Shown: piece after piece, positions 8,624 through 16,835 of the stretch
Layout of the letters: each line of letters begins with the position of its first letter
Numbering within the stretch: the stretch's first letter is position 1
From: a candidate division TA06 bacterium
GTDB taxonomy: Bacteria > Edwardsbacteria > AC1 > EtOH8
Direction: 5' to 3'
Assembly (NCBI GenBank): GCA_016235665.1
Contig: JACRJI010000014.1
Coordinates: 62,001 to 126,000, forward strand
DNA: 64,000 nt
Made by a program: the position numbers and the translations under genes
Notes under the pieces: model-generated
Seen by the model: the letters and a program-made list of their open reading frames with translations, nothing else
Told to the model about the DNA's origin: nothing
Databases searched by the model: none

Positions 8624-9536
8624 AACCATGCCTTCGCATCACGGGGTCAAACAGGCGGTTAAGTCCCGGACTACCAACCCCACCATCCGGCTGCTGCTGG
8701 AACGGGGAAGCTGCCGTATCTTTACGGACAAGAAGGTTCCGGCCAGTGTCCTGGAGCAGGTGCTCGAGGCCGGGATCCGCGCCCCCACCGGCGGAAACCT
8801 GCAGCCGTATTCCATTGTCAGGATAGAGAACCGGGCCACCAACGCCAAACTGGCCAAGCTCTGCGGACAGCCCTTTGTGGGCCAGGCTCCGGTCAACCTG
8901 CTTTTCTGCATCGACTGGCGAAGGCTGGAGCGCTGGTCAAAACTGTCTGATGCGCCATTCACCGCCGCCAGCTCCTTCCGTCATTTCTGGATCTCGTTCC
9001 AGGACACCATCATCAGCGCCCAGAACATCTGCACCGCAGCCGACGCTTTGAGCCTGGGCTGCTGCTACATCGGAACGGTACTGGAATTCTTTCCCGCTCT
9101 TAAAAAAATGTTCAATCTTCCCAAAGGGGTCTTTCCGGTGGTGCTGCTTTGCCTGGGATATCCCAAGGCAAAACCTGTGCCCCGCAAAAAACTCCCGGTC
9201 AAGGTCATGGTCCATTCCGAAAGATACCGGGACTTAAGCGACCGGGAGCTGGTCAAGGCTTATGACGAAAAATATCCCGGGATGAAGGTTTCCCTTACCC
9301 CGGAAAGGCTCAAGGACATGGAGAGGGTCTGCCGCAAGACCGGCGGCCCGGCCCTGGCCAAAAGGGCCCTGGTCAGGATCCAAAAACAGGGATACATCAA
9401 CCCGGCCCAGCGCTACTTCGGCCTGCACTACAGCGCAGACTATATGCCGGAAGGCAATGACGGGTATCTGAAAATGATGGAGAAGTTCGGGTTCCACTGG
9501 TTCAAAAAATATGTTCCTTACGGGAAGAAAGCATGA
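8607..9536 (+). CDS. nitroreductase-family flavoprotein with C-terminal extension
   Basis: The N-terminal part (about residues 25-200) is a nitroreductase domain: RGSCRIFTDKKVP, then APTGGNLQPYS for FMN binding and a later GCCYIGTVLEF segment. Such enzymes reduce nitro groups, quinones or flavins using NAD(P)H. About 100 residues follow the domain without a recognisable motif (YPGMKVSLTPERLKDM onward), longer than a plain nitroreductase. The start is preceded by GAGAGG inside the TPR gene. The stop overlaps the next gene (ATGA). Substrate unknown. Confidence 0.87.
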   Translation: MADKLKTMPSHHGVKQAVKSRTTNPTIRLLLERGSCRIFTDKKVPASVLEQVLEAGIRAPTGGNLQPYSIVRIENRATNAKLAKLCGQPFVGQAPVNLLFCIDWRRLERWSKLSDAPFTAASSFRHFWISFQDTIISAQNICTAADALSLGCCYIGTVLEFFPALKKMFNLPKGVFPVVLLCLGYPKAKPVPRKKLPVKVMVHSERYRDLSDRELVKAYDEKYPGMKVSLTPERLKDMERVCRKTGGPALAKRALVRIQKQGYINPAQRYFGLHYSADYMPEGNDGYLKMMEKFGFHWFKKYVPYGKKA

Positions 9537-10159
9537 GATACTGGCGTCATGGTCTGGTACTCTTCGCCGCAGCGCTGGCGGTATCCTGCTCCCCGGTCTA
9601 TGTCCAGAGAAAGGAGCCGGCCGGCGATGAGACGCCGGCCCGGCTGGCGTTGGTCAATTATGCCAAGAGCCTTATCGGCGTAAAGCGGCTGAGCGAGCTG
9701 GACGGAAGGTTCAAGAATGACTGCTCGGGATATGTCAACGGGGTTTATGCCGTGATGGGCCGCAAGATAAAATACAATTTCGTCCGCCAGGGCCGCCAGC
9801 TCTCGGAGTCCCTGTACCTTACCTTAAGGGACAAGAACTTGTCATACGTTGATATGCCGCCCCGTCCGGCCGACGCGGTGTTTTTCAAGAACACTTTGGA
9901 GAATAGCTACGACAAGATCACCCATGTGGGTTTGGTGGAGGAGGTGCAGGAGGACGGTACGGTGGTCATTCTGCACTACGGTTCGGGCCGGGTGGGCCGG
10001 ATCAAGATGAACCTGCGGTATCCCTATGACTACAAGAATGACCGGGGGGAGATAATCAACGATTACCTGCGGAGAAGCGGGGGGAGGCAGAGCAGGGATG
10101 ATCTGGCCGGTGCGCTGTATTTTATGTTCGGGGATGTGTTCAGGTATACCTCTCAATAA
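9533..10159 (+). CDS. NlpC/P60-like cell-wall peptidase lipoprotein
   Basis: A 208-residue protein with a lipoprotein signal (hydrophobic residues ending in AVSC, probable lipidated Cys at about residue 19). The mature part has FKNDCSGYVNGVY, which fits the catalytic cysteine motif of NlpC/P60 peptidases, then ITHVGLVEEV with the probable catalytic histidine and ILHYGSG after it. NlpC/P60 enzymes cut bonds in peptidoglycan stems. It would be anchored in a membrane facing the periplasm. Its start overlaps the nitroreductase stop, closing a three-gene run ended by a strong terminator. The assignment to NlpC/P60 rather than CHAP is tentative. Confidence 0.72.
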   Translation: MRYWRHGLVLFAAALAVSCSPVYVQRKEPAGDETPARLALVNYAKSLIGVKRLSELDGRFKNDCSGYVNGVYAVMGRKIKYNFVRQGRQLSESLYLTLRDKNLSYVDMPPRPADAVFFKNTLENSYDKITHVGLVEEVQEDGTVVILHYGSGRVGRIKMNLRYPYDYKNDRGEIINDYLRRSGGRQSRDDLAGALYFMFGDVFRYTSQ

Positions 10160-10171
10160 GCAACCGTAAAC

Positions 10172-10206
10172 AAAAAACCCGAAGGATTGTATCCTTCGGG
10201 TTTTCT
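10172..10206. terminator. bidirectional intrinsic terminator
   Basis: Perfect 10-base arms (10178-10187 and 10191-10200) flanked by A6 on the left and T4 on the right. It lies between convergent genes and can serve both. Confidence 0.85.
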
Positions 10207-10218
10207 TGTTTCACAATG

Positions 10219-11019
10219 TTATTTCTGCGACACCCCCGGGCACTTGGTGCACTGCATGCACCGGATGCACTTGGCCGAGACCGGGTCCTTTCTGATGTCA
10301 ATGTCCACCGGGCAGAGTTTTCGGCAGTCGGCCTTGTCGCTGGTCTTATCCTTGTCCACGGCTATCTGCAGCAGGGATACCCGGTTGAACAGCCCGAAGA
10401 TGGCACCCAGCGGACAGATGAATCTGCAGAACGGTCTCTTTATGTAAATGGCGGCTGCAACTGTTCCCGCCAAAAGTCCTATCTTGACCCAGAACAGCCA
10501 GCCGGTCATGCCCAATATCGTGGAATACTGCCCCAGCGCCTTGGTCTTGAAGAAGGCCCAGCCCACTATCGGTATCCCGGCCTCCAGCGTGCCGGCCGGG
10601 CAGAGCTTGCTGAACCATGGCTCCTTGGTGATAGCCGGAATTATTATGGCCACTCCGACCAGGGACACATAGCGGCCCCAGCCAAGCCATGATGGCATGG
10701 AAAACTTGGCTTTTCTTATTTTTGCCAGCAGGTCCTGGAACAGGCCAAAGGGGCACAGATAGCCGCAGGCCCATCTTCCCGCCAGTCCGCCCGCCAGGAA
10801 CAGGATCCCCAGCAGGAAGAATGGGAACACCCCGATGATCACGAAATGTTGAAGGGTCCCGATGGGACAGGCGAAACTGGCCGCCGGGCAGGCATAGCAG
10901 TTGAGCGAGGGGCAGGGCAGGTATTTCAGATAGGGCGCCAGGAAATAGCTGTTGGTGACGATGACGGCGGCTATCTGAAGATACAGCCTTTTAACGGGGA
11001 TGCTCAGGTTCTTGAACAT
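10219..11019 (-). CDS. membrane 4Fe-4S polyferredoxin, NapH/YccM-like
   Basis: A 266-residue protein with four to five hydrophobic segments and several cysteine clusters: CPSLNCYACPAASFACP near the N-terminus, ACGYLCPFG, FCRFICPLG, then a soluble C-terminal CIRCMQCTKCPG cluster and CRKLCP. The CxxxCP plus ferredoxin layout is that of the NapH/YccM/RdxA group, which passes electrons between the membrane quinone pool and periplasmic or cytoplasmic partners. It is the last gene of a tight minus-strand operon, 6 bases after the L,D-transpeptidase-like gene. Electron donor and acceptor are unknown. Confidence 0.85.
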   Translation of the reverse strand: MFKNLSIPVKRLYLQIAAVIVTNSYFLAPYLKYLPCPSLNCYACPAASFACPIGTLQHFVIIGVFPFFLLGILFLAGGLAGRWACGYLCPFGLFQDLLAKIRKAKFSMPSWLGWGRYVSLVGVAIIIPAITKEPWFSKLCPAGTLEAGIPIVGWAFFKTKALGQYSTILGMTGWLFWVKIGLLAGTVAAAIYIKRPFCRFICPLGAIFGLFNRVSLLQIAVDKDKTSDKADCRKLCPVDIDIRKDPVSAKCIRCMQCTKCPGVSQK

Positions 11020-11025
11020 GGCGTA

Positions 11026-11784
11026 TTACGGTTGGTTGAAGAAATAGCTCCCCTTGCGGTCCACCATTATCAGGGGAACGGTTTTGTTGGTTCCAAAGAA
11101 ATCATAACCCTGTTTCATGTTGTTCCAGAATCTCAAGAGAACCGGGTCTTCCCGGTGTTCCTCCAGCAGCTTCTGATAGCTTGGCCCCTCCATCCGGCAG
11201 GGAAAAATGTGGACCGGGATCTTTTCCTGTCCATTGTTCCTGGCTTCCAGCGCGATCAGGTACAGCTCCTTGATCCCCTCGTCGGTGATGGGGATGCAGC
11301 CGATGGTCACGCAGTCGCCGTGGATATATATAGCGCTGCCGGGGTCGTCCCGGTCGCCCAGAAGTTGATCGGAACGGTTGGGGTAATCAAGTCCCAGGGA
11401 AAGGTGAAAGTTGCTGGCGGGATTGAAATGGTTTATTGAGTAAAAACCCTCCGGCACCTGGCCGTCGCCCCTCTTTCTCTTGGGTCCGGGATCCCCGGAA
11501 GAAGCGCAGACGGAGTATTCTTTCACCTGAACCATGGCCTTCCCGGCAGAGTCAGCGGCCCAGAGCTCCAGCAAACCTTCCTGTTTGAATATCCTGATCA
11601 AGATCTCCTTTGGGGGATAAGTAAGTTCATGGGCTTTGAACAGTGCTTTTACTCCCGGTTCCTTTTGGACATAAGCCTGCCGCACCCTGGGGTTCCGCAA
11701 CTGATCGCTCTTAAAACCGGTCTGGGCTGAAGCCGTTGCAGTCAACAAGGCCAGCGAAAGGGTTAAAAGAAAAGAGGTCTTCAT
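11026..11784 (-). CDS. YkuD-family L,D-transpeptidase-like protein (YafK/DpaA type)
   Basis: A 252-residue exported protein with signal peptide MKTSFLLTLSLALLTATASA. The catalytic region reads YIHGDCVTIGCIPITDEG: an HG followed by the nucleophile motif IGC, as in YkuD domains; the CVTIGC form is typical of the YafK/DpaA branch, whose E. coli member cuts the link between lipoprotein and peptidoglycan. The frame is open 11 codons upstream, but the ATG at 11784 precedes a clean signal peptide. The start overlaps the end of the cupin gene by four bases. Whether it forms or removes cross-links cannot be told. Confidence 0.85.
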   Translation of the reverse strand: MKTSFLLTLSLALLTATASAQTGFKSDQLRNPRVRQAYVQKEPGVKALFKAHELTYPPKEILIRIFKQEGLLELWAADSAGKAMVQVKEYSVCASSGDPGPKRKRGDGQVPEGFYSINHFNPASNFHLSLGLDYPNRSDQLLGDRDDPGSAIYIHGDCVTIGCIPITDEGIKELYLIALEARNNGQEKIPVHIFPCRMEGPSYQKLLEEHREDPVLLRFWNNMKQGYDFFGTNKTVPLIMVDRKGSYFFNQP

Positions 11785-12272
11785 TTTACAGTCAATGCAG
11801 TTATTGCTTGTTTGCATTTTGGGTAGAGCTTCAATAGTTCTTTCCTGCTACCCTGCTGGTAATCGGCGAAATCAAATCCCGGAAAAACAGTGGTGCCCAG
11901 CAGGGCGAGCCTTCCGCCGTTCAGCAAACGCGAACCCTGCCAGACATTCTTGGGAACCAGGAACTGAGGATGCTGGCCTTTTTCAATATCCGGCCCCAGG
12001 ATCACTTTCCTGGACCTGCCACCGGGATAGAGCAGCAGCATCTCCACCGGATCCCCGAGATAAAAGTGAAAGATCTCGTCGGAGCAAACCAGGTGCATGG
12101 ACGAATATCTATCCGGCGTTATCAAATAGTAAATTGAGGTTCCTACGCTGCGTTTGGCCCCTGGTCCGCGGACCACTTTCAAGGCAGAACGGTAGGTCTC
12201 GCGGTAAAGCCCGCCTTCCTGGGGCAGGGGTTTGAGCTTTAGAAGCTTCATTATCCTTTGGACTGTCAGCAT
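11781..12272 (-). CDS. cupin-fold protein, DUF985 (Cupin_5) family
   Basis: A 163-residue cytoplasmic protein with the DUF985 hallmarks: LPQEGGLYRETYRS, IYYLITPDRYSSMHLV, SDEIFHFYLGDP and the C-terminal GFDFADYQ. The conserved histidines and glutamates fit a cupin metal site, but the biochemical role of the family is not established. It shares one base with the upstream YkvA-like stop and four with the downstream transpeptidase, so it belongs to a tightly packed operon. Confidence 0.86.
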   Translation of the reverse strand: MLTVQRIMKLLKLKPLPQEGGLYRETYRSALKVVRGPGAKRSVGTSIYYLITPDRYSSMHLVCSDEIFHFYLGDPVEMLLLYPGGRSRKVILGPDIEKGQHPQFLVPKNVWQGSRLLNGGRLALLGTTVFPGFDFADYQQGSRKELLKLYPKCKQAITALTVK

Positions 12273-12661
12273 CAGTACTTCCCCATTGCTTTAATTACCA
12301 GCCATACCAACAAAGCCAGGCTTAACAGCCAGACCAGCACCACCACGGTGGCGGCCTTGCGGCCCAGCGAACCAGTACCGTCCAATTTCTGACGGGCCCT
12401 CTGCCGGCATTCCGCCATTATCTCCGCCGGGATGAGCCTGATCGCAAGGGCGATCCCCAAGGGCACCAGCACCAGGTCGTCAAGATAGCCCAGCACCGGG
12501 ATGAAATCCGGAATCAGGTCGATGGGGCTGACGGCGTAGGCCACTGTGGCCGCCGCCGCCACCTTGGCGTACCATGGGACCCTCGGGTCGCGGTAGGCCA
12601 GATACAGGGCGTAGGTCTCTTTCTTGAGGTCTTCGGCCTTTTGTTTCAAAACTTTGAGCAT
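12272..12661 (-). CDS. YkvA-like DUF1232 membrane protein
   Basis: A 129-residue protein with the DUF1232 core VAYAVSPIDLIPDFIPVLGY followed by LDDLVLVPLG, and a C-terminal transmembrane helix (VVVLVWLLSLALLVWLVI). Function of the family is unknown. It is the first gene of the four-gene minus-strand operon. The promoter just upstream leaves only 9 bases between the -10 box and the ATG, with no room for a normal ribosome site; the mRNA is probably leaderless or nearly so. Confidence 0.85.
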   Translation of the reverse strand: MLKVLKQKAEDLKKETYALYLAYRDPRVPWYAKVAAAATVAYAVSPIDLIPDFIPVLGYLDDLVLVPLGIALAIRLIPAEIMAECRQRARQKLDGTGSLGRKAATVVVLVWLLSLALLVWLVIKAMGKY

Positions 12662-12670
12662 CGCCCATCA

Positions 12671-12699
12671 ATTATATATGGCCGGGGCGAAATATGCAA
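12671..12699 (-). promoter_or_regulatory. sigma-70-type promoter with almost no leader, minus strand
   Basis: Read on the minus strand: TTGCAT (12699-12694), 17 bases, TATAAT (12676-12671). Only 9 bases separate the -10 box from the start codon at 12661, so the expected transcript start is within about 3 bases of the ATG. Confidence 0.65.
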
Positions 12700-12717
12700 C
12701 CAAAACAAAAATAATTT

Positions 12718-12746
12718 TTGACAAATCACGGCCCTTGGGTTATAAT
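12718..12746 (+). promoter_or_regulatory. perfect-consensus sigma-70 promoter, leaderless
   Basis: TTGACA (12718-12723), 17 bases, TATAAT (12741-12746): both hexamers and spacing are ideal. The ATG at 12753 begins 7 bases after the -10 box, the usual +1 position, so transcription should begin at or next to the A of the start codon. Confidence 0.8.
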
Positions 12747-12752
12747 CGAAAC

Positions 12753-13922
12753 ATGAAATACAAATACATAGTTTTGGGGGCTGGCCGCCAAGGCGTGGCC
12801 ATAGCCTATGACCTGGCAAAATTCTGCCAGGCCGGGCCGGTCATATTGGCCGACTACGAACTGAAACTGGCCCAGACCGGTGCAGCCAGGGTCAACAAGC
12901 TGGTGAAGCCGGGGATCTCCAGGGCGTTCAAAGCCGATGCCGGAAACCCGGCAGCGCTTAAAAAACTGTTCGCCGGGGCCGATTGCGTGGTCAGCGCCGT
13001 GCCATATCATTACAATTACGGAGTGGCCAAGGCCGCGGTGGAGGCCGGGGCCAATTTCTGCGACCTGGGCGGCAACACCGATGTGGTGCTGAAGGAACTG
13101 TCGCTCCACAAGCAGGCCAAGGCCAGGGGCATCACCATCGTACCGGACACCGGGCTGATGCCGGGCATGGGCAACACCCTGGCCGCCTACTTCATCAACA
13201 AACTGGACAAGGTGGATGAGATCCACATGCGCTGCGGGGGCCTGCCCCAAAAACCCAAGGGTCCGCTGAACTACAAACTGGTGTTCTCGGTGGAAGGCCT
13301 GATCAACGAATATTTTGGCGACGCCTACATAGTCAGGAACGGCAAAGTGGCCAAAGTCCCGACCTTCGACGGGCTGGAAGCCATCGAGTTCCCCAAGCCG
13401 GTGGGCAGATGCGAGGCTTTCGTCACCAGTGGCGGCACTTCCACCGCGCCCTGGACCTTTGCCGGAAAAGTCAAAGAATACGACTACAAGACGGTGCGCT
13501 ATCCGGGGCACCACCAGAAGATCAAGACCCTGCTGGAGCTGGGGTTCTTCGGCCAGGCCCCGCTGGAGGTCAAGGGCCAGAAGGTCATCCCCCGCCGCTT
13601 AAGCCATGCCCTGATCACCAAGGCCATAGATTTCCCCAAGGACAAGGACCTGATAGTGCTGAGGGTAACGGCCATCGGGAAACATCAAGGCAAAAAGTTG
13701 GAGGCCAAGATAGATATCATAGATTTCCAGGACGAGAAGACAGGCTTCACCGCCATGGAGCGGACCACCGGGTTCCCGGCGGCCATCGTGGCCCATCATC
13801 TGGTTCAGGGACTGACCCCCAAAGGCGCGGTGCCGCTGGAGAGGTCCATTGATCCGGTGCAGTTCATAAAGGATTTCAAGAAACGGGGGATACAGTTCAG
13901 GGAAACAATCAGGAAGATATGA
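12753..13922 (+). CDS. saccharopine dehydrogenase-family oxidoreductase (lysine 6-dehydrogenase-like)
   Basis: A 389-residue protein beginning MKYKYIVLGAGRQGVAIAYD, a Rossmann NAD(P)-binding motif (GxGxxG) at the very N-terminus, then VVSAVPYHYNYGVAKAA and CDLGGNTDVV, characteristic of saccharopine dehydrogenase-like and lysine 6-dehydrogenase proteins. The C-terminal domain has TSGGTSTAPWTF. Enzymes of this family act on lysine, saccharopine or carboxynorspermidine. Because the Rossmann strand starts at residue 3, the ATG at 12753 must be the start, even though the frame stays open upstream through the promoter. No ribosome site is possible, so translation is probably leaderless. Confidence 0.85.
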   Translation: MKYKYIVLGAGRQGVAIAYDLAKFCQAGPVILADYELKLAQTGAARVNKLVKPGISRAFKADAGNPAALKKLFAGADCVVSAVPYHYNYGVAKAAVEAGANFCDLGGNTDVVLKELSLHKQAKARGITIVPDTGLMPGMGNTLAAYFINKLDKVDEIHMRCGGLPQKPKGPLNYKLVFSVEGLINEYFGDAYIVRNGKVAKVPTFDGLEAIEFPKPVGRCEAFVTSGGTSTAPWTFAGKVKEYDYKTVRYPGHHQKIKTLLELGFFGQAPLEVKGQKVIPRRLSHALITKAIDFPKDKDLIVLRVTAIGKHQGKKLEAKIDIIDFQDEKTGFTAMERTTGFPAAIVAHHLVQGLTPKGAVPLERSIDPVQFIKDFKKRGIQFRETIRKI

Positions 13923-13956
13923 AGATGAGAAGCTGATAAGCATAGCCAGGAGCAAC

Positions 13957-13993
13957 AAAAAACCGGCGTATTTATATGTACGCCGGTTTTTTT
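13957..13993. terminator. bidirectional intrinsic terminator
   Basis: Arms of 11 bases (13960-13970 and 13979-13989) with an AT loop, an A-run before and a T-run after. It separates the dehydrogenase from the convergent Wzc-like gene. Confidence 0.85.
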
Positions 13994-14013
13994 ATATACT
14001 GACCATATATCTC

Positions 14014-16260
14014 TTAACCCTTCAAAACATTCCACCATTTATGCCGCCGGTCCCGCTTCTTCTTGGAACCGTCATCGGCATAATAATAATTGTAATGGTA
14101 ATAATAATCGTAGCTGCCCGCCAGTCCGGAGAGTTCTATCTTATTCAGCACCACGCCCAAAATATTGGCCTTGAGGTTGCTTAGGATGGTCTTGGCCCTT
14201 AGCAGGGCCCGCTTGTCGGTGGCGTGCGATTTGACCACCAGTACCAGCCCGTCCACCTGGGGGCTTAACACCGCGGTGTCGGTGACGGTGATCACCGGCG
14301 GGCTGTCGAACAACACTAGGTCAAATTGCTGGCTCAGCAGCTTGATCAGGTCGCGCATTCTCTGCGAACCCAGCAGTTCCGAGGGATTGGGCGGGATGGC
14401 TCCGCAGGTCAGGATGGAAAGGTTCTCGATCCCCGAGGGTTTGACCACCTTATCCAAGGGCAGACGTTCGGCCAGCAGGTTGCTTAAGCCCGGTTCCCGT
14501 TCCAATCCGAAAAGTGAATGGACCACCGGCCGGCGAAGGTCGGCGTCAACCAGCAGGGTCCGGATGCCGGACAGGGCGGTGGTGATGGCCAGGTTGGCGG
14601 CCGAGGTTGATTTTCCTTCCGAAGGAGCGGCCGATGTGATGACCACGGTCTTTAGGGGATCGTCGATCCGGGAGAACTGGATGTTGGTCCTTAATGAACG
14701 GTAAGCTTCCGACACATGGGAGCGCGGGGTATATTTGGTGACCAGGGTGGCCGAGATCCGGGCCACCTCATCGCCTCCGTTTTTGCGGTTGCTTTTTCCG
14801 TTCTCGGAATGAATGGCCGGGATCAATCCCAGCACCGGCAGTTCAAAGTTATGCTCGATGTCCTCCACAGTTTTCACGGAGTTGTCCAGGGAATCCAAAA
14901 AGAACGACAGTCCCACTCCCAGGGTCAATCCCACCACCAGGCCGATGGCTATGTTCAGCATCTTGCGGGGTTTGATGGGGAATTGGGGCGGCTGGGCCCG
15001 GTCTATCACCCGGACATTCCCGATCTTGCCGGCCTCGGTGATCTTGGCTTCCTCGTGCTTCACCAGCAGCAGACGGTAAACGCTTTCACCCACCTCCTTG
15101 GCCCGCAGCAGCCGGGCCAGCTGCAGTTCCTTGTTGGGAAGCTTAGCCAGGCCAAAATCATACTGGGACAGGATGGTCTTTAAGGCAGTTTCCCTGGCTG
15201 ACATGGTGGCCCGCTGGATCTCCAGCGGAGGGATCTGGTCCAGCAAAGACTGGATCTGGGGCATCGGCGAAAGCCGGTTTTTCTGGGTTATCTTCTGTAG
15301 TTCCTCCAGCAGTCGGGCCTTGACATTGGCTATCTGGGCATTGAGATTCATGATCTGGGGGTGCTCGGGAGCATAGCCTTTAACCTGCAGTTTGATTATC
15401 TCCATCTGCAGGTTAACCAAATTGCTGCGCAGGCTGTCTGCCATGGAGCCGGCGCTCAGGGGCAGGCTGTTCTCTGTCAAGGCGCCCTGAGCTTTAAGCT
15501 GATCGTAGATGGCCGTCAGCCGGCCTTCGATGCTCTGGCGTTCGGTGGAGGCCGCGATCATCTGTTTGTCGGCCTCGGTGGCCCGGGACAAGATCTCCTT
15601 GCCTTCATCGGAAAGCGAGACCACCTGATTCTGGGACTTGAAGTTTTTGATGGCCTCTTCGGCGGTATTGAGGGTGGCCTCCACCGAGGGCAGCTGGGCC
15701 TCTATGAATTTACGGGTGGAGGAGGCCTGTTCCCGCTTGACCGATGCGCTCCTTTCCTTGATGACCTCGGCCACCAGATTGGCGATGTTGGAGGCGGCAT
15801 CCGGAGTGGGGCCCTGCACTTTAACCAGTATCACGTCTGAATCGCGGATGGGCTCGGCGGTGATGCTTTTTTTGATGATGTGGGTCAGCCGGTAGTTTTG
15901 CCGATCGGGATTCAGGCTGCGGTCCCGTCCCCGCAACAGCAGCAGGGAATATTCCGGGTCCAAAAGCCGGACCACTTCCTCGGCCAGGCTGCGGGACTTG
16001 ATCTCTTCGATCTGGTTCACTATATAGCTCTTGCGGGAGAAGGCCTCTGAGATGTCGAAGGACGGCAGCGGTTCCCGGCTCTGTTCAAAAATGATGGTGG
16101 TCTGGGCCTCGTAAACCGGGGGCATGGTAAAATTGGCCAGGGCGATTGGCAATACCACGCCCAGCAGGCAGGTGATGATCAGCAACCTGCGCCGCCATAA
16201 AAGGTCTATCAGTTCGTAAATATTGGACTCGCTGGTCCGGGTCTTTACATCCTGGTTCAA
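14014..16260 (-). CDS. Wzc-like polysaccharide co-polymerase / BY-type tyrosine kinase (copy 1)
   Basis: A 748-residue inner-membrane protein that would control chain length and export of an exopolysaccharide. Order: N-terminal Wzz segment with first transmembrane helix (about residues 30-50), long periplasmic coiled-coil region, GNVR lipid-side motif region ending in PKRPxxP-like IKPRKMLNIAIG, second helix (about 435-455), and a cytoplasmic kinase with Walker A SAAPSEGKS (about 543-551), Walker A' VDADLRRP and Walker B LVLFDSPPV. A tyrosine cluster near the C-terminus (SYDYYYHYNYYY) is the autophosphorylation tail. The best start is a TTG at 16260 with AAGG upstream. It pairs with the SLBB gene upstream and is paralogous to the kinase at 20.5-22.7 kb. 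Confidence 0.9.
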   Translation of the reverse strand: MNQDVKTRTSESNIYELIDLLWRRRLLIITCLLGVVLPIALANFTMPPVYEAQTTIIFEQSREPLPSFDISEAFSRKSYIVNQIEEIKSRSLAEEVVRLLDPEYSLLLLRGRDRSLNPDRQNYRLTHIIKKSITAEPIRDSDVILVKVQGPTPDAASNIANLVAEVIKERSASVKREQASSTRKFIEAQLPSVEATLNTAEEAIKNFKSQNQVVSLSDEGKEILSRATEADKQMIAASTERQSIEGRLTAIYDQLKAQGALTENSLPLSAGSMADSLRSNLVNLQMEIIKLQVKGYAPEHPQIMNLNAQIANVKARLLEELQKITQKNRLSPMPQIQSLLDQIPPLEIQRATMSARETALKTILSQYDFGLAKLPNKELQLARLLRAKEVGESVYRLLLVKHEEAKITEAGKIGNVRVIDRAQPPQFPIKPRKMLNIAIGLVVGLTLGVGLSFFLDSLDNSVKTVEDIEHNFELPVLGLIPAIHSENGKSNRKNGGDEVARISATLVTKYTPRSHVSEAYRSLRTNIQFSRIDDPLKTVVITSAAPSEGKSTSAANLAITTALSGIRTLLVDADLRRPVVHSLFGLEREPGLSNLLAERLPLDKVVKPSGIENLSILTCGAIPPNPSELLGSQRMRDLIKLLSQQFDLVLFDSPPVITVTDTAVLSPQVDGLVLVVKSHATDKRALLRAKTILSNLKANILGVVLNKIELSGLAGSYDYYYHYNYYYADDGSKKKRDRRHKWWNVLKG

Positions 16261-16354
16261 ATGTTTCGGCCTTCATCAAAGATGTTAAATATTTTGTCCA
16301 GGTCAACTTATTATGGTGCGTTTTCCCGGTAAGTATTCGGAACAAGCCCACGGT

Positions 16355-16828
16355 TCAACGGTTCCGGGAAATGAGATAGTAGACGTTGGCGATGACCGCC
16401 ATGTCTGCCACAAAAGAGATCGCGTCCTTCCAGAAAAAGCGGGCGTTGCGGGGCACCATCACGGCATCTCCGGGCCGCATCACTATCAGAGAATCGGCCC
16501 GTTCCTTGTTCAGGTACTTGTCCAGGTTGATCTTTTCGGTGCGGGGCATCTGTCCCAAGGCGTGGGAGATCTTGACCCGCCCCAACGCTGCGTATTGAGT
16601 GGGGCCGCCGGCCTTGGATATCACATCCAGCACCGTGGAGCCGTCCGGCACCCGGTAGACCCCGGGAGTGTTGACCTCGCCCCAGACATGGATCTCGATT
16701 TCCAGCTGTTGGTTTTGCCCCAGGTAAAAATTGTCCTTTTTAAAGTCCGGCTGCTGCTGGGATATCCCGTTGCTGGCGGCGAAGGCAAAGGAAAAAAGCA
16801 GGCTTAATATCTGATGTGATATTTTCAT
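16355..16828 (-). CDS. SLBB-domain polysaccharide export protein (copy 1)
   Basis: A 157-residue exported protein with a signal peptide, then one SLBB domain: IHVWGEVNTPGVYRVPDG, STVLDVISKAGGPT, and MRPGDAVMVPRNARFFW. The C-terminus has a hydrophobic stretch (AVIANVYYLI). Wza-type exporters usually have an additional Poly_export domain at the N-terminus, which is absent here, so this is a minimal SLBB protein that may cap or link the Wzc-like kinase to an outer-membrane channel. It lies 94 bases before that kinase on the same strand and is paralogous to the gene at 22.7-23.2 kb. Confidence 0.82.
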   Translation of the reverse strand: MKISHQILSLLFSFAFAASNGISQQQPDFKKDNFYLGQNQQLEIEIHVWGEVNTPGVYRVPDGSTVLDVISKAGGPTQYAALGRVKISHALGQMPRTEKINLDKYLNKERADSLIVMRPGDAVMVPRNARFFWKDAISFVADMAVIANVYYLISRNR

Positions 16829-16835
16829 AAATGAC

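Noticed and set aside
12726-13514. Long minus-strand frame (262 codons) inside the saccharopine dehydrogenase-like gene
   Set aside because: It lies wholly antisense to a clear enzyme gene in GC-rich DNA, where long shadow frames are common, and has no recognisable motif or ribosome site.
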